DNA of 64,000 bases, taken from Allacma fusca. Taxonomy: Eukaryota > Arthropoda > Collembola > Symphypleona > Sminthuridae. The notes beneath the pieces are model-generated. The model had not been told where the DNA came from. It searched no databases and saw only the letters and a list, made by a program, of their open reading frames with translations. How positions within the stretch are numbered: position 1 is the stretch's first letter; each line of letters begins with the position of its first letter. Both the position numbers and the translations under genes were made by a program. Below are positions 1 to 12,500 of this stretch, in pieces. Where the stretch lies: contig OX359250.1 of the NCBI GenBank assembly GCA_947179485.1, positions 46,907,450-46,971,449 of the forward strand. The letters run 5' to 3'.

Positions 1-404
1 AATTCCTTTTTAAAAAGAAGCTACAGCAATTGAAATCTCAGGCCTCATAATATCTACAAGTATAGCTACATAATTACTCTTGAATGAAATAATGAAGATT
101 GAACTGATTGCACCAACCAATGACCAAACTAATGACCAGACAAATCAAGTTGCTGCAACGCATGGTTTCGCATTTGTTAATAACATTTCCGTAAAAAATC
201 ATCTTCCTTGATGATGAGTTCTAGACGTGAGTTTTCGTCGACGAATTGTTACTATGCCAACTGGCGCATAAGTTATTTGTTGAGCCGAGTCACCATACGA
301 TCCGCATTGCTTTTGCTTTGCTGGCATAGTGACGAACACTTCTGCATATATGAGTGGCAAATATTTGTGCGAGGGATTATTTCCAAGCAGGGAGGGGTTG
401 TGGT

Positions 405-464
405 TGGAGGGAATATATCCGGAGGGAATATAACCGGAGGGATTGTGTCGGAGGGAATATATCC
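405..464. repeat. Short tandem array, unit about 15-17 bp
   Basis: Four imperfect copies of GGAGGGAATATATCC follow each other. An open frame through the array translates as Gly/Ile repeats but is only a by-product. No gene is supported here. Confidence 0.6.
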
Positions 465-489
465 TAACTCCATTTTAACTTCGTTTCCG

Positions 490-600
490 TAGCGGTTTCA
501 GCTACGGGCTATGATGTCTTACGGCTACGGAGGTGGTCTTATGTCAACGGTCTCTACTTGTACTTTTACAGACCAACATTGCTACGGAGGTAGAATTTTT
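490..600. repeat. CCGTAGC / GCTACGG inverted and direct motifs
   Basis: TTTCCGTAGC and GCTACGG face each other across seven bases (491-509), followed by further direct copies of GCTACGGAGGT near 523 and 581. This may be the end of an unrecognised mobile element. No matching partner end was found. Confidence 0.3.
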
Positions 601-760
601 CCTTACGGAAATGTCATTGTGAATGCCCCTTAATTCTTCGTAGAGGTCTGTGAGTGATTGAGCTTGCCCGTACGTCCATAAATAAATACGATTAAGAAAC
701 TAATCAACCAATTTTACTCATATTTTGGACATGTATTCTTAAAGTCTTGTGGTTTCAAAA

Positions 761-1158
761 CTTCGGATGAGTTCAAATTTGGTCTCAATCGGTGCATTAG
801 TTTTCACTAGACAAAATTTTATTTCCAAAAACGCCGGAGTGAGGCTGAAAGAAATGTGCGGGGTGGAGTGATACAAATAATAACTACTCTTGCCAACACG
901 TGGGCAAGCCTCATTCTGACATTCTTTTCTTCTTCCAATATATGTTGTCGTTTTGTCTAATAGTTATCCTTGGCAATTTGTTTTCTTGGATTCTTTTGTT
1001 CAATGGCCACTAGATGACACTATTGTTTCACTTCACCCCAAACCTTTCTTCTAGCACTTTTCACAATATGTTTAGAATTTGTTTTTCCCTTTACTCTACT
1101 GTCTACGTTTTCTCAGGTACTACTACACTAATTTCAGTCAAAATTGAACTCATCCAAG
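761..1158. mobile_element. Small inverted-repeat element (MITE-like)
   Basis: The left end reads CTTCGGATGAGTTCAAATTT. The right end, read on the minus strand, is CTTGGATGAGTTCAATTTTG. The two ends are inverted copies over about 25 bp with one indel, 398 bp apart. No clean target duplication was found. A third copy of the same sequence lies at 2938-3060, so this is a repeat family. No coding capacity. Confidence 0.45.
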
Positions 1159-1787
1159 GTTTTATTCTAAGGAAGAGCTCTGCCAAATTTTAATGGATTT
1201 TCTTCAGCTAGTTTTTGAGTTATTGTGTCCACGGATGTCCGGACAAAAAATATCAGATCTAAAGGGCGCTGCGCTGCTCTAAAAATAGAAAACAATTCGG
1301 GTGATAATACATCATTTAGAACAACGGTCATGTCATAAATCATCCGTACGCAGCCCTTCGATTTGCCGCATGAGTGGGCTCAAAATCGTTCTGTGAGGAA
1401 AGCAATGGGTATTACTGGGTGGGGGACCACTCTGGAAGATTGTAAACTTAAGGTCCATGTTTTTCGTAGGGTGTGCGTTGGTTGTGGTGTGGTGGGGGTG
1501 CCAGACCCTTACTTTGAACACAATTCTGATTGAATTTTTGGCTAAACGTTTATTATACAGATTGTAGAGGGGCCTATTTGAACAGCCTACATTTTTATGG
1601 AAAGGGATCTCCCTCTAGTTAGAAATTCATAACATGGTTTACCAACATACTGGAACGAGACCCTTTGGGAAAAATTAAAAAGGGACCAAAATTGAGTTCC
1701 CTAGCAAAAACCGGAGGCCCGCTAAGGACCTGAATATGGGAGCCGTCTGTTTTTTACAAGGTGTCAGTATGAAACTTGACACTCTTA

Positions 1788-2179
1788 CTTTCCTGTGCTG
1801 GCAATGGTCTCTTTGGGAGTGATTGGGACTTCAGTATACTATACTGTGCCTAAGTGGTCTACTTTCGGAACGACGAGATCCGCCGTTTCACGTCCTGACT
1901 ATCCGACTGATTGTGCGACCATTGGTCTGAGTAGCTCGAACTATACACTCTCCCTGGCTGACACTGATCTGACAATTAATATGAGCGTGAGAGGGACGGG
2001 TCAAAATCTGAAACTCCATACTCTTACTGTCCAAACCCGACAGTGGACCATCATTCTGGTCAGACCCATGGGTCTCAATTTGGGACCCGTACTGTCCCTT
2101 GCCGACAGTGCTAAATCTAAGGATGCGATTTAGTCGTAAGTCTGACCGTCACACTAGAACCCCTGTCAGCACGGGAAAG
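1788..2179. mobile_element. Short TIR element with TA flanks
   Basis: The left end CTTTCCTGTGCTGGCA and the right end (minus strand) CTTTCCCGTGCTGACA are inverted repeats, and both are preceded by TA. That fits a non-autonomous element with a TA target, as in the Tc1/mariner group. The interior is rich in the internally repeated words CTGACA and ACTCTTACT. The 112-codon open frame inside is not a known protein and is taken as chance. Confidence 0.45.
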
Positions 2180-2937
2180 TATGGGTTTCAAATCTCAAAC
2201 TGAACATTTTTGAACATGTGGTGCATGCATACAAATGGTCCGGAGAAACCCCTTAGTCCTTTCTAGCCCATATAAGTAATTAAGGGTAACAATAAATATT
2301 TAATAGTCCCACTTTTTAGCAAATCTTATTTGAGATGCCTCATAATTTGTTTCACCCACTTACCCAAAATACTTCTGTTCCGCCCCAGCGTCAGGATTAG
2401 TTTGGAAAAAGGGGAACTTGGAAAGTTTTAAATTGTTTACTCTCAACATTTATAAAAATAAGATTTATATTCTTCTTTGAAACAAAAACGAGATTTGCAC
2501 CAAGCACAACATAATACATCTATGTGTAGAATAAATGAGGATCAGGAAACAAATTGACGAAGGAAAATTTTCACAGAAATGAACAAATCATCTTTCATTT
2601 GCAAAAAATTAAAAAAATAAACAATAAATTTGAAATTATGTCAGTCATAAATGTAACAAACCTTGAACATTGCAGGCCTCTGACATAATTTAAATGGCTA
2701 AATAACAACGAGGGAAATTAATTGTAACGTAGTAGGAAACTATTAATATTTTAGTAAAATCATTCCATAAAGAATATTTCGATCTGCTCAGAACTTGTGC
2801 AGGATAAATGATTTTCTGAACGAGTACTCTCACCAATACACAACACTTGTTTAGAGAGGATTTATAGATTTATAGCTTTGTAGTCAAAAACTTGTGTACC
2901 GAATTCATTCGTAAATATTCCTTATATGTATTAGTAA

Positions 2938-3060
2938 AAGCTCGGATGAGTTCAATTTTGACTGAGATCAGTGTAGTACAGTAGTAGTATCTGAGAAAAC
3001 TAATATTAATTTCTAAAAATGTAAAAAGTGGGAAAAGAAAGGATGTCAGTGAAGTGAAAG
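2938..3060 (+). repeat. Third copy of the 761-1158 family
   Basis: GCTCGGATGAGTTCAATTTT and about 120 following bases match the minus strand of 1158-1010, sharing TGAGAAAAC, AATTTCTAAA, AAAGTG and GTGAAGTGAAA at the same spacing. It lacks a visible partner end, so it is a partial copy. Confidence 0.45.
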
Positions 3061-3389
3061 TATTAGGTTCTGGTGGATATTTAACACAACAATACAAGGA
3101 AACAAATTTAATTGTGAAGGATAACTGTTAGAAAGAAGGATAAGGTGCATTAACAAATGCCTCTTGTAATAATGCCTTATGAATGACACACATGGATACT
3201 AGTAATTACATTACTGCACTGCCCCCTCGCATTCAGGTCATTCTGGAGTGTGGTAAATTGTTACGAACGGAGGATTTTTGGGGGAAGGCTGAAGGAAGGG
3301 GTGAATCCAATTTTAAGACTGAAGGAAATTATATTGATAGGATGTGGAAATCAAAACTTACAAAGGACTCAAAAAATCTCTCATCTCAC

Positions 3390-3576
3390 CTTCTAATCTC
3401 TCCTTTTCCTCACGGGTCCGCTCTTCATTTTCCACAGAGGCTTTCTCCGACGGCTTAACCTGAACCTTTTCAAGAGCCACACAAGCTCGAAGGACGTATA
3501 TTCCAACAGGCTCTTGTTTCTCTTGCTTCGGTACATCCAACAACGTCCAGTATTGCGTTTCTAACCGCACCACTTG
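3390..3576 (-). CDS. Shared coding exon 4, last one visible
   Basis: The acceptor is ggaacgcag|CAAGTGGTGC in phase 0, matching the end of exon 3. The frame reads QVVRLETQYWTLLDVPKQEK, then EPVGIYVLRACVALEKVQ, then a charged tail VKPSEKASVENEERTREEKE. The preferred donor is TTAGAAG|gtgaga at 3390 (phase 1). A weaker donor CAG|gttaag at 3460 would shorten the exon by 70 bp and end in phase 0. I chose 3390 because the extra 23 residues look coding (charged, no hydrophobic noise). No phase-1 continuation could be found between 3389 and 1. Confidence 0.55.
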
Positions 3577-6500
3577 CTGCGTTCCAGGGACATTTCAAAG
3601 AGAAAAGTACAAGTCAACAAATTGCCAAAATCATTGTTCTTATCTTAAAAAACACTTGCACGGAATCCAACTATTAATGTAATGTAATATACGACACATT
3701 CCCAATATATATGGATACTACATATGGATACACCAACAAAACCAATTTCCCTCATACACCCCACCAATCCCTTTACTCCCAACCATCTTCAAAGGAGTAC
3801 TGAGTCCCCTCCAACGCCAACAAAGCAGAGACAAGCTGTCACATTGTCTTTGCTCAATATAAATTCTTAAGCCTTCCAACCACCATATTATGAGCAAAAA
3901 CTCCCAACAACATAAGTATGACACAATGAGATTGTATTGATTCAATTTCCACAATTTCATGAAAAGCTGGATATATGGGGGTTACACTACACGCCTTATC
4001 AAATCAACGATGACCGCACCTGGGATTTTCAGACCATATATAATCGCTAATGTGTTGACAATTTTAAAACTGGCTTCTGCAAATGATCATGACTTGAGTT
4101 CACATACCAATTTAGAAACTGAACGAAAGATATCGGGGGAAATTGTTTTTTTCCCCTTTACTTCGTCCAACATCATACAGACAAAATAAGAACCTCAACG
4201 AGGACATTTCCGAGCAATTTTCCCCTATCCTTCTGTTCAGATGGTGTTCAGAAAAATATTATCGATTAACCCAGAAACAATATTTCCTTAAAAAGAAACA
4301 TACAGCTCAAGCATACCAAACATGAGGAAATCAATAGAGCAAGTTTTCCCGTCCCTAATCCTCAATGAGCTAAAGGGACATATTATTTTTATGCAGGCTA
4401 CATTTTCGATTGCTTACAGAGTTTTGAAAATGCGTTTTGAAAACTGTGTAAAATTCACATTATAAGTACACTCTCTAATATTGTGTGACTCACAAGTAAA
4501 CAAAACCACTACCATCTTTTCTACTGCAAATTTTATAAAATTATTTTTATCCACTAAAGCTAATGTTTTCAGTCGTAATGATGAAAAATGTGAATCAAAG
4601 TCTATATTTTCGCTTCTGTAATAATTGTCAACATATTGCTTTACGACTTTCCTCATTCCTCCGTAATTTCAAATGGTGTAATTTGCTAGAAATATTTCTA
4701 GCAAAAGGCCTTTAAAGTTGGCTAAAAATAAGCTTTGGCAGATTTTCCCGAAGTGTAGTTATTTCGAAATCCTTAAAAATCTAGTCTTGGCCTGACCCCA
4801 TGTTTTTGAGCCTTGTGACAGTCAACACTGACCTATGACCAAGTTTAATCAAATAAATTATTGTAAAAAATCTGGTAGACATTTTCCAGGAAAATATTAG
4901 CTTATAATAGGGTAACTAGATGTTTTTATAAACTTTAAATTGCTAAAAACAAAAACTTATAAGTTGTATTTATATCTATGTTGACTCATCGTAATATTTA
5001 TTAGAGCCGAAGCTTTCGTCCGAGATTTTCAACAACAACAGGATAAATCTAGACATAACTGATCTAGAATTTAAAATTATTAGTGGCTTTAAATTCTCAA
5101 CCGTTTTGAGTTGACAAGTTTACACGTCTCTCCAGTTTTCACTGGTTTCATGTATTTTTTTCATGGAACATTTTTAGGATTATACATATACAATTCCGAA
5201 CCCCCAACTTCACCTTATTTTAATACGATAACGACTACGTGCCTCTCTTGGCTTCTAGAAAACCCAATTCCCGATCGATCTGAAAGTGGAATCAATGTTT
5301 ACTAGTTGTTTAAGAAAATGAGCCTGAATAATTTGTTACTATCTATATGTTATGTATTGTTGTGGGTTGGGAGCTGAGAGGAAGGTAAAGGAATGGGTTT
5401 ATACAAATACCCTATACACTCTTAATCACCTGAGTGTGGGCCTCCTTACAAGTTTTCTATAAGAAAGGATTGTCTCAGGAATGTCAGAGGATACAAAGAA
5501 ACATTTAGCTAATTGACAGGTTCTCTTTCCCTTTTCTCAGGTATGCCAAAGCTAATGAGCAACTTAACGACTAGGAATCACAAATTACAACCTCGCATAT
5601 GTACATCAAGCGCATTCTCCCTCACTTACGCTGAGCATCATCAAGCATCATTACCGCGTGTGTAACAGTAAGTAGCTTTAATCATCTGAGGCTCGAAAAC
5701 GGGGTTTCAATAGATTTCCCCTCACTTGGCAATATCAGTAGGTAGATACGTAGTGTAGGTAGACACTAGGGCACTCATATAATATTCATTAGATATAATA
5801 ATTATGGGTTACCGAGTGAGTATGAAGTTTAAATAGTGTAGGGTGACATGAAACCCGTTCCATGCTTACATTGACTCTCCTGACACTTTGAATATAAATT
5901 AATGGATTAATGAACTTACAATATAAATTCATATACCATATCAGTTCTTGATCATCACTTGCTTCAAAATTTTGGTCTACGTCCCTAATGTAATTGACAC
6001 AGTGGCTAATACTTTGTATTGCCCAGCCCAACCTTTTTCTATTCTATCTGACTCACATTATTATTACAAATCAATTTTCTTCGCCTAAACCTCCAACCTG
6101 AATTTTTTTTTACAATAATTATAATTAACATGTAAAATTTCAACAGAGATTAGTCTTACTACCTATTATTACTAGTATTTTTAGGATTTTGAGGGAAACA
6201 TTTTACAGGAGTATGTTGAAGCACTATATATAGTAATTAATATTTCTGTAGTTTGTAGTCGCTTAGAAGCTGAGGTAACTTTGTTCAAGCCGTGAAGAGT
6301 AGGACATTGAAATTGAGTACCTTGGTATATAGTAATAGTCACACTCCATCACATTTACTCCCAGGTTCCTTGTTCGCTACAGATTATATATATTTACGTG
6401 CCAATTGAATAAAATTGTTTGTGCTTCTGAACACCGAGAGGGAAGGGATTTATAATATGGACAAATAATGGAAATATATGGTTATATTGTTAAGAGCAGG

Positions 6501-9500
6501 GGACTGGTTTTGGGCGTGGGTACTGTGACTACTTTGGGTTGTCGGATAAATCCTTTAAACCTACACTCGCAATATTCCATGACCCGATATTAAGTGGATG
6601 GAAAAACTCATTTGCCCAAAAAGTAAATATTTCAAAATATAGTACTTTGCTTAAATTGGTATTCTCATATGGCTGGGGATTCGCATGGGATGTTTGAGTC
6701 CCGATGTGGATGTTTGGAGCCGTAGAATGCCACTATATAATTATTATTATGGACAATAACCATGGATCCATACTTCGTACTCTTCCCCGAGTTGGGATTT
6801 TGCGCCTATGTCAATAAATAAGTCACGGACTTAATTACAAGCATTAATAGTCATGTCATCATGGGTTGCCCTGGATTTCACTGTCTCCTCTAGGCCCCTA
6901 CCATTTCCAGTTTCAACCCATGGCGTAGTAGGACATGGGAAGCAGTAACTATGTATATGTAAATATGAAAAATAGTATGTATTTATGTACATACACTTGA
7001 ATGGAATGTGAGTGGTACGTACAGTATATTTATTTGGCAAGAATGTTTCCAGCCGTTGGCCTATACTCCACATGGTATTTTATGTGACCAGGTTGCCTGG
7101 GATAAGATTTTACTACTAAAACTAAAGATGGAAGGGAGGAGGAAATAAATTCTTTATATACATAGATATGTATCTATGTATACATTGAAATGATGAAATG
7201 AAACGGGATGAATGCACATGGTAGGAATTAGTTTGTAATGGCACGCAGACCAGAGAATAACTATTTTAGGAAGTAAAGTTCATCACAGGCAGACACTGGG
7301 CAGAAATATTTAAATCATTTCCAAGCCCCGTCCAGTTATTAATTCAGGTTAGTTTATTAATTTTCTCGTAAATTAGTAACTATTGTGAGTTCAGGTTGGC
7401 ACTGGTCATGTTAAATTCCTATTGGCCAGTTTAGGTCCGTAACTGCTAGGTTAGCTTGGCTTCTATTGGTGGGGTTTCTTATTTTGTCGTCAGGTTACAC
7501 TGATGAAATAATTACATTTTATTACAAATATTTACATTTCCATTTAATTACCATTACATGAAATTACATGCAATGTAGAAATAGCTATGCCATCCGGTTT
7601 TCTATATTTGTCAAATGAGTTTAATGGACAATCAAATACTGTTTGAACCCTAGCGTTGTCTCTAATAAACACCACCAAACCCCCAAAGGACATGCATACA
7701 TGAGAGTGTTAAGTAAAGTTAAATACGAAAATTCGTCGATAACAAGAATTTATATCTCTACATAGTTTCTGTTAGGAGACTGTAGAGGGTGCAACCAATG
7801 AGTTCAACAGACCTATACAGTTGCAAGATCCAAACATCGGTTTTCCCAGTATGAGTTAATTTTGATAAAAATTATTTTTGTCGACTTTTAAAAGGATTTC
7901 TCTATTTTCAAGACTTCACGAAGTTTTGAAATTTTCCCTGAAAAAGTAAAAATTTGATTGTTCCGTCACAAGCCAAAGGAACGATAGTATTATATAAAAG
8001 CACGTTTTTTTAAGACCTGTGCGCTGGGTTTAGAAAAAGTTTTTTTAAAGTTACAGGAACAAAATCTTAAAATGTGGAATAAATAACTGGAGAGAAAATC
8101 CTGGGGGCAACCTATACTATACACTCAAATACTATTCCTACTACCTATACCTACACAGTAAAAGTTGCTGGAAAGATGATGACCCACTTTTGTACATACA
8201 TACATACATTACATACTTATGTACATGGTAGTCTTACAAATAATTATTAGTCTTAAGTAATTGTTTATGTCTGGCTTTTAAGTAAGATATGAGGGATCTA
8301 TCGTTTGGATAAATCTTGCATTTTGCATTGATAAATGACTCGTAGAAATCTGACTTGTTGATTTGCCATACATAGTTAAATTTTGAAGGTTTTTCAAATA
8401 CAAGAGCCTAAATGGAATAAAAGTGAAGGTCAGTTACTAGGGCTTTGACCCAGGTATTCAATGTGTGGAAGTACAGTGCGTAGATACATACATACATATG
8501 TACTGTACAGATAAGGCGTATGGGAGGGAAAGTTATTGCACAGGTGGAAGTAGATGGATGAAGGCTGACACACTGACACTGACTTGCTCTCACTTTGTTT
8601 TTGCGGAGATAAAGTGATTAAAGTGAGATAAAAGATGAAATGACAGAAGAAGATGGTCAATAAATGAAGTTGGCTACAAAAAGAATAAAGAGAATGAAGA
8701 GTGAAATAAAAAGACATACTTTGATCATAGATTTGAGGAGAGTGTAGCGGGTGAAGATATTTCGGACCTCTTTAGACTTGTCGTAGTCGGTGTGCAAAGT
8801 GACAAGCGATCGCTTAGCAGTCTCGTAACTTTCTTCCAGTCGTCGCCGCGTCGATCGCAATCTCAATTGCGTTTTCATCGCCTCCTCCTTGGTTTGCCCT
8901 CCTGCGAAAACAAAACTTTTTTTTTTCTCTCTCTCTCTCTCTCCTCTCTTCCACCTCTCTGAAGACCCAGAGACTTTGAACACAAGACCAATGCTAATGC
9001 TACCAACCTTCCACCTCAACCATCACCAATTTTACTCATACCATACTTGTGTCACGTTCGTCGTCATTCGCATTCTGCCAAGTCGGGTTTACACTTTACA
9101 CTCACACTCCGTAAAGGATGCCTACCTCAGGTCTAAAGTTTCATGTGTGCTCGCTCCTTCCGTGGCTTATGTGCGGTATGATTGGGGTTGTGGAAACCGT
9201 ACAAGGACGAGAATCTTCTCTGTAAAGTTCTTACGTTCCACTTGAATGAGTCTGCTTGTGCAGAGCTGTGTAGAGCGATTTCATTTCTCCCGACTTTCTA
9301 GGGTTCAAAGGAGAAGGCTAGGACTCAAAGGAAAAGTAGGTGAAAGAGGTACTCTGAATTCCAAAAAACCTTCTACGTATTCCTTCAAATTTGAAGTCAC
9401 ATTTTCCACAAACGTGTGAGTGGAAGTGGAGGGAAGTGAAAGAGCTCTCTGGCTCTTAGGATGTAATTTGAACGAAGTACGGACTCGTCTCACAATCAAA

Positions 9501-12500
9501 TGGACTCGTCCTGTCTACTAATTTTATACTTCAATTATTACATTCCAATTTTCTAGGTGCACATTCTTCAAAGCCTCAGGATCCGGCCACACTTACTCCA
9601 ATCCAATACTATTTCTATACCTTATTTACATAATTGTGTTTATGTGTGAATAACAAAAATGTAGAAAACTAAATCTCATATCTTTATCCAAAGTCAGAAT
9701 CCACCTTCACAGATGGCCATGCAAGTTTCAATTCCTGCATTGGGAAATCATCACTCGTCTCAAGCATAATTTCTACTTTGATATACATACATACGTGTGT
9801 CAATCAACTAAACCATTACAATGCAAAACGCTGTCCAAATAAGTTTGATGATGAAAATGATTACTAGTTACGCGCGTATTAATGAACCACCATTTCTGGC
9901 AGTGTTCAGCAAAACAGTCCAAGTTTATATTTCGATAGCACTTTGAATTTACATGCAAGAATTAAGGACCTTAAAACGTAGCTAGGTAGGTAGCTGGTGG
10001 TGAATTACGAAGGGCATGCATCATTTATAAATTCCACTGACAATAAGTCACGATCTAACTAGCAAATTAACACCTTTGTAGCTACTGTGCTCAAAATTGA
10101 AGAATCAAAAATAAAGTATTTAGTATTCTTATCAAATTGGCTGGGAATACTATTGTTACTCGTAGGTCATACACTTTCGAAATGCCTAAAATACTTTGAA
10201 AAGGTAAGTCAAAATAAATATTAAGCTAAAATTTTAATCTAGGAAACTATGAACCAGCAAGAGACTTGTCAAATCTAGTGCAAGGAGTAAAGACTTCGCA
10301 AAGAATTCTGGTTTCCTCCGTTGCTTTTATATGTAGTTACTTATGTGTCCATCACACACCTATTTATTTCACAAAACCAATACCCACAAAAATTCACAGC
10401 ACAGTCTTGTTAAAATTCAATGTAGCATTTTTTATAAACTTGTAATATTATTACGAATTACAAACCAGACCTCATGGTGTGGTTTTTCGCTTCTTCATTT
10501 CCGTATTACTGAACAAACTAATCCCAAGATTAAGAAGAGTAATTTATATCACTTTAAACCCCTTGGGCTTTACTCTCACTTTTATATTCTTTAAATAAAA
10601 CAGGCACATACGGATGAGAGATCAATTGAGTCAAGTCTAATTGTAAGTTATTATTTAATACAAATGACACTGAGTGAGGAACTTTAGGTAGTCAGTCACT
10701 CATACTTTCATTTTCCAATGAAGCCCTAGAAACATGTACTCAGTCGTTGCAGAGAAAGAGAGGACAGAAGAAGTGTTCCCATTTCACAAGATATGCATGA
10801 AAGATGCAGCAAAACCTGCTACATCCGACTACGGGTAAAGTTTGCAGTAGTGAGGAGTGATACTGAAGTCTAGACGCACGTCCTGCTTGCCCTTGCAGTG
10901 GCTTATAGACTTACAGGCTGCAAGCAGAATAGGGAGCTAAAATTTCTGTAGTTTCATATAAATTCCTTGTACAGGTTGGCACATATCAATTGCCCTCAAG
11001 TGACTCATCCACAATTTGATTCTTCCACTTGGTAACAAATCCTAACCCGATTTTTTAAATTTTGTATATTGAGCAAAATCAACCAAATCATAATTAAAAT
11101 CCTATTATGGGGTCCAGTAGGACCCTCAAAAAACCGCAATAACTTTTGACTGGGGTGGATCACTTTGGTGATATAGAGCTCAATTGAGAGCTATTATATT
11201 ATTGAACACAAAGGTAACATCTTGAACAAGATTTAGAAGAGGAAGTATAGTACAAAATGCGGATTTTATGATTTGCGCAAATTGTAGAACAAAGACCTTG
11301 AAGGATTCATCTATCTTCAAGTCCCTTAGGAGAATTTGTCATTTGGTGGATTCATGAACATTTTTCAATTACAACTTGACCAGACCAGGATTAATTTTTT
11401 TTAATCTGCCCGTGGGAGCCATATTGATTTTTGGAAAACTGCAACAACTTTTAATTGGAATGTCGCATCTGGGGTATCAGTAGACCATTTAAAATCAAAT
11501 TTTACTGATCTAAAAGAAACATTCAATTCATAAACCTACTCAAGATTTTAACGGGACATTAAAAAATATTGGAATTATTCTAATTTAAACAATCTGAGCA
11601 TTGGGCTAGAGCAGCAAACTTGTTTTTTAGAATTTGTTTAGAAAGACGCTCTTTTTTAGGAAATTTTATGCTTTCCAGAAAGCTCCTAGGTCCCTATGTT
11701 AACAACTGTGGGCATAACCGGTCAAAATAGAGAGTAAGGTTGAAAAATTCAGCTGAGCTTCAAGAGAAAAATAAATGAAAAAGATGCGGAGGAAGTGGAA
11801 ATTGTAAGTGTTTCAAGCAAACTGTGACCATGAAAAAAATAGTACTGAGATTTAGCTAACATGAAAATTCATTTGCATCTAATATGATTAGCATACAAAC
11901 GTTAAACATGTCGCAGCAGGAAAAAGAATGACGTAAGTCTATGGATAATTTCAAATATTGTAATCACAACAAATTCTGTGTGAAATTACAAAAAAAGTTG
12001 ACTCTGATGACGCCAAAAATTAATCTACATCAATGAACAAAAAATTTTTTTAAATATAAAATAATTGGTGGGTACAAACTGGGTGAAACCAAGTGGGGGA
12101 AACAAACTGTGGATGAGTCACGTGCTTATGTGGGCTAGAGAGAGAGAGCAAATTATATGACCGATCGTGTATAACAAGTAGATACATATATGCACGGTGG
12201 TGGTTTCATTCCTGAACCTGGATTCGCCGAAAAGGTCAGCAAATGGCTGAAGTCGTGCATTTCCAGGACGCTTTGCATCCACATGCCATGCTAGTAACTA
12301 TGTATTAGAAAACTAGATACCAAAAGAATATTATACCACAATTTCACTTTAGCCTTCTTGTCCGATCATTACAGCAATCGTCAAAAGATAACTTTTATCT
12401 AGCCGTTTTCATCTATTACTTTTATCTTCTTTTAAAATTCATACAATTGAATGAATATTAAAATGAAAACAAATAGCCTAATTCTATTGACCCTTTTTAC

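Noticed and set aside
405..464. CRISPR-like spacing of GGAGGGAATATATCC units
   Set aside because: The units are adjacent and imperfect, with no unique spacers, in a eukaryotic setting. It is a plain tandem repeat.
1795..2133. 112-codon plus frame
   Set aside because: It lies wholly inside the TIR element at 1788-2179 and is made of that element's internal repeats.
4414..4656. 80-codon minus frame inside the intron between exons 4 and 3
   Set aside because: Protein-like mixture of residues, but no acceptor or donor fits the phase of the gene and no family was recognised.
8889..9245. 118-codon plus frame
   Set aside because: It overlaps exon 3 of the minus-strand gene and the (CT)n tract. 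The minus reading has consistent splice phases and the plus reading has none.
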